From contig CAZKPU010000006.1 in NCBI GenBank assembly GCA_964554715.1, positions 1 through 44,428 of the forward strand: 44,428 bases of DNA, written 5' to 3'. Position 1 is the first letter of the stretch, and each line of letters begins with the position of its first letter. Of the stretch, positions 42,263 through 44,428 are shown in pieces. This stretch comes from RXOA01 sp964554715. Lineage in GTDB: Bacteria > Bipolaricaulota > Bipolaricaulia > UBA7950 > UBA9294. Both the position numbers and the translations under genes were made by a program. The notes beneath the pieces were generated by a model, which saw only the letters and a list, made by a program, of their open reading frames with translations, did no database searches and was not told the DNA's origin.

Positions 42263-43078
42263 ATGAAGGCAGCCGTTGTGCTGACACCCCCGATGTCGAA
42301 GCGCCTTATCGCCCGCGGTGTCGCCCGATATCCTGATGTTTCTCAAGCCCTTGAGCGCGGCCGGATTCTCATTACGCTGGGTACGACCAATGCGTTTGTC
42401 GCCGAGGAGCTCACTGGACGCCCGGTGGCCAAGCAGTCGTTCGCAGCAGGATTTATTGATCGCCGCTGGAACGTCAACGAAAAGATGGGCTCACTCCCAA
42501 CCGGAGCAACCGATGCCTCATCCGATCCTCTCGGCCGCGGCGAGATCCTCATCGATCATGGAGTCGCTGTGTCTCCACCGCCCGATCCAGGTGCACTCGT
42601 GGAGACGCTGGGGGGTGCGCACGGAGACGTGCTCATCAAAGGAGGCAACGCGCTCGATCCTTTCGGGAACGTCGGTGTGTTGATGGCCCATCCCGGGGGC
42701 GGGACGGTCGGCAAGTACTACGCGCTCGCGGTGGCGCGCGGTGTGACGGTGATTCTTCCGATCAGCCTCGCCAAGATGATTTCCGGTTCGGTTCTCGATC
42801 TGGCGTCCGAGATGGGGCAGCAAGCGCTGGATCGAACCATGGGTCTTCCGTGCGGCATGCACCCCATCACGGGAACGGTGATCACGGAGATCGAAGCGGT
42901 GGAGCTTCTCTTCGGTGTCGAGGCGTTTCATGTAGCCAGCGGCGGTGTAGGGGACGGTGCCGGAAGTGTCTCCCTCCTGCTCAAAGGAGAATCGAGCGCT
43001 GTCGAAAAGGCGTTCGAAGAGATCCGCTTGCTCTCTAAGCAGGCGGAACCGCCGATCCTTCTTGAAGGATCGGCTTGA
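42263..43078 (+). CDS. protein of unknown function, glycine-rich
   Basis: A 271-residue soluble protein with a good ribosome-binding site (AGGAGG before ATG 42263). I do not recognise the family. Visible features are LITLGTTNAFVAEELTG near residue 40, a WNVNEKMGSLPTGATDASSD stretch near 75, VLIKGGNALDPFGN near 125, a glycine-rich HPGGGTVGKYYALAVARG near 145, and GLPCGMHPITGTVITEIEAV near 200. The glycine-rich loops suggest nucleotide or phosphate binding, but no named motif fits. The next gene, an IMPACT-family protein, starts 1 nt after its stop. Confidence 0.75.
   Translation: MKAAVVLTPPMSKRLIARGVARYPDVSQALERGRILITLGTTNAFVAEELTGRPVAKQSFAAGFIDRRWNVNEKMGSLPTGATDASSDPLGRGEILIDHGVAVSPPPDPGALVETLGGAHGDVLIKGGNALDPFGNVGVLMAHPGGGTVGKYYALAVARGVTVILPISLAKMISGSVLDLASEMGQQALDRTMGLPCGMHPITGTVITEIEAVELLFGVEAFHVASGGVGDGAGSVSLLLKGESSAVEKAFEEIRLLSKQAEPPILLEGSA
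43051..43074. repeat. perfect hairpin at the 3' end of the gene at 42263
   Basis: GCCGATCCTTC and GAAGGATCGGC form an 11-bp perfect stem around TT inside the last codons of the unrecognised gene, right before the stop and the next start codon. No U tract follows. It may affect translation coupling or be chance. Confidence 0.5.
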
Positions 43079-43079
43079 G

Positions 43080-43697
43080 ATGACGGATACGTACCGCACA
43101 GTAAAATCGGAAGCCGAGGGGAAGCTCACCCGGAGTAAATCTCGTTTCCTTGCCTTTGTCGTCCCGGTCACCGATGAGGAGAGCGTTCGTTCGACACTCG
43201 TCAACCTTCGCCGACGCTACCATGATGCGTCCCATCACTGCTATGCTTTCCGCTTGCTTCTTCAAGACGATCCCCACGGATGTGAAGGACAAGACGACGA
43301 CCGCGAACCCGCAGGATCTGCAGGACTGCCGATCCTGCAGCATCTGCAAAAGGCCGATCTCCAAAACGTTCTGGCCGTCGTCGTCCGTTACTTCGGCGGA
43401 GTGAAACTGGGGATCGGAGGGTTGGTCCGCGCCTACGGAGACGCAACCGATGCGGCGCTCGAATCGGCAACCGTTGTCGTTGTGACAAGGTACGTCGAGA
43501 TCGATGTTCGCTTCCCCCCTCAGGCAACGTCGGGGATGATGTCCCTCATCCATCGCTCGCAAGCGAAGATTGTCGGGACTTCGTACGATAAGATGTCGGT
43601 GGTAACCGTTTCGCTTCCGCCTAGTCGTGTAGAAGAATTCACCGGCGGGCTGAGCGATATGTCTTCGGGCCAAGCTCGATGGGAGGTCAGGCAGTGA
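43080..43697 (+). CDS. YigZ/IMPACT family protein (UPF0029)
   Basis: A 205-residue protein. The N-terminal IMPACT domain shows KSRFLAFVVPV, DASHHCYAFRL, EPAGSAGLPILQHL and VVVRYFGGVKLGIGGLVRAYG, the family's core. A smaller C-terminal domain (DUF1949-type) follows from about residue 135. The family is widespread and poorly characterised; links to translation control are known mainly in eukaryotes. It starts at ATG 43080, 1 nt after the upstream stop, and its stop overlaps ruvA. Confidence 0.92.
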   Translation: MTDTYRTVKSEAEGKLTRSKSRFLAFVVPVTDEESVRSTLVNLRRRYHDASHHCYAFRLLLQDDPHGCEGQDDDREPAGSAGLPILQHLQKADLQNVLAVVVRYFGGVKLGIGGLVRAYGDATDAALESATVVVVTRYVEIDVRFPPQATSGMMSLIHRSQAKIVGTSYDKMSVVTVSLPPSRVEEFTGGLSDMSSGQARWEVRQ

Positions 43698-44275
43698 TCG
43701 ATTCGATCAGCGGGCGCGTCGAGCGGCGCGAAGCGGATCATGTCGTTGTCGATACGGGCGGATTGGCCTTTGCCATCGCCTGCCCTGCACGTGATCTCGC
43801 AGCCTGGGGGATCGGAAGCCCGATCACGGTGTTCGTGCACCTTGTCGTCCGCGATGATGCCATGGAGCTGTATGGATTCGCATCGATTGCGGAGCGGGCC
43901 CTTTTCCGAGCGCTGATTTCGGTGTCTCAAGTGGGGCCCCGTCTTGCGGTTCAGGTTTTGTCGAGTCTCTCTGAGCAATCCCTGGTTCAGGTCATACGGT
44001 CTGGAGACATCGAACGCCTGACCTCCGTCAAGGGGATCGGCCGAAAAACCGCGCAAAGGATCATCATCGATCTGCGTGACAAGCTGACCGACGCCGAGCC
44101 CGCATCGATCTTGCTGAGTGAAGCTGAAGAGGCCGCCATCAGGGCCTTGACCTCGAAATCGCTCGGTTTCCCTCTTCGGGACGCCCGCCGCGCCGTGGAA
44201 CAGCTTCGTGGCGAGGGTCTTGCTCTGCAGGATCTTGTCCGGCGCGCCCTCGAACTGCTGGGAGCAGACCGGTGA
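43694..44275 (+). CDS. ruvA: Holliday junction helicase subunit RuvA
   Basis: RuvA binds four-way junctions and loads the RuvB motor for branch migration. The 193-residue protein has an N-terminal OB fold (MIDSISGRVERREADHVVV), two helix-hairpin-helix motifs (ISVSQVGPRLAVQVLSSL, and LTSVKGIGRKTAQRIIIDL near residue 112) and the C-terminal RuvB-binding domain. The start GTG 43694 has GGGAGG upstream and overlaps the previous stop (GTGA). It overlaps ruvX by 4 bases. Confidence 0.96.
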   Translation: MIDSISGRVERREADHVVVDTGGLAFAIACPARDLAAWGIGSPITVFVHLVVRDDAMELYGFASIAERALFRALISVSQVGPRLAVQVLSSLSEQSLVQVIRSGDIERLTSVKGIGRKTAQRIIIDLRDKLTDAEPASILLSEAEEAAIRALTSKSLGFPLRDARRAVEQLRGEGLALQDLVRRALELLGADR

Positions 44276-44428
44276 GGTACCTCGGCGTGGACTACGGCCG
44301 AAGACGGATCGGTCTCGCGCTTAGCGATGAAGGGGAGATCCTTGCCAGCCCTCTTCCGATCTACGAACAGAAGCGTCCGGGTGGTGTGTTGCCGTTGATC
44401 ACCTCCCTTGCCGAGAAGCATGAGGTCG
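44272..44428 (+). CDS. ruvX: RuvX/YqgF family putative pre-16S rRNA nuclease, 5' part
   Basis: The frame opens at GTG 44272, overlapping the ruvA stop, and runs off the end of the window after 52 codons. The N-terminus reads RYLGVDYGRRRIGLALSD, the RNase H-fold signature of YqgF/RuvX with the catalytic Asp in GVDYG. The family acts in 16S rRNA 5' maturation. Partial only because the window ends. Confidence 0.93.
   Translation, partial: MRYLGVDYGRRRIGLALSDEGEILASPLPIYEQKRPGGVLPLITSLAEKHEV

Overview
The window (44,428 bases, about 57-58% GC by eye) is dense bacterial chromosome with many ATGA or GTGA gene overlaps. It begins inside or beside a tandem-repeat tract broken by a 100-base run of N (positions 71-170), so it is probably a scaffold from a draft or metagenome assembly. 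The cell is very likely a diderm that makes lipoproteins: there are an LptC/LptA-like protein, LptB, Lgt, Lnt, SecA/SecG, several signal peptides and a predicted outer-membrane protein. Housekeeping genes are complete and look ordinary. The gene mix (TrpXYZ-like, BMP-type and PhnCDE-like transporters, isolated mraY, TTG starts) would suit an uncultured lineage such as Bipolaricaulota/Acetothermia, but that is a guess from gene content. No phage, insertion sequence, CRISPR array or integrated element was seen.

Layout. 1-263: tandem hairpin repeats and the assembly gap. 297-2897: secA. 2978-5673 (minus): a TrpXYZ-type ABC transporter operon preceded by a 360-nt leader. That leader encodes a 34-residue peptide with the run Tyr-Phe-Tyr-Tyr-Trp-Phe, followed by an intrinsic terminator, so it looks like an aromatic amino acid attenuator. 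6104-10757: CIRCE-hrcA-grpE-dnaK-dnaJ heat-shock operon. 10821-11748 (minus): secG-rdgB. 11901-15053: pyrG, an LptC-like protein and lptB. 15001-17379: lgt (minus) and lnt (plus) diverging from 33 bp. 17442-18803 (minus): a PKD/TolB-like lipoprotein. 19000-20838: an ECF sigma factor, a membrane protein with a glycogen-binding-like domain, and a secreted protein. 20914-23234: an unrecognised coiled-coil protein coupled to mraY, then tRNA-Leu(CAG) on the minus strand. 23639-26702: a Crp/Fnr regulator, a PAS histidine kinase and a single-domain response regulator. 27871-32779: a BMP-family nucleoside-type ABC transporter. 32905-37444: a PhnD/PhnC/PhnE/PhnE-like transporter in which both permeases carry an N-terminal RDD domain. 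37480-39651: a small ORF, pyrimidine-nucleoside phosphorylase and cytidine deaminase. 39653-42171 (minus): a predicted outer-membrane protein and an acyl-CoA synthetase. 42263-44428: an unrecognised protein, an IMPACT-family protein, ruvA and the 5' part of ruvX.

How the genes fit together. The nucleoside-type importer, nucleoside phosphorylase and cytidine deaminase form a plausible nucleoside scavenging set. The TrpXYZ importer is probably tuned by the aminoacylation state of aromatic tRNAs through its leader peptide. The chaperone operon is probably repressed by its own HrcA.

The two most interesting signals are the aromatic-codon attenuator at 6032-5858 and a recurrent start architecture in which a good -10 box lies only 6-9 nt upstream of the start codon with no Shine-Dalgarno sequence. 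The second pattern implies leaderless mRNAs for secA, the attenuator peptide, lnt, the gene at 20914 and the nucleoside phosphorylase.
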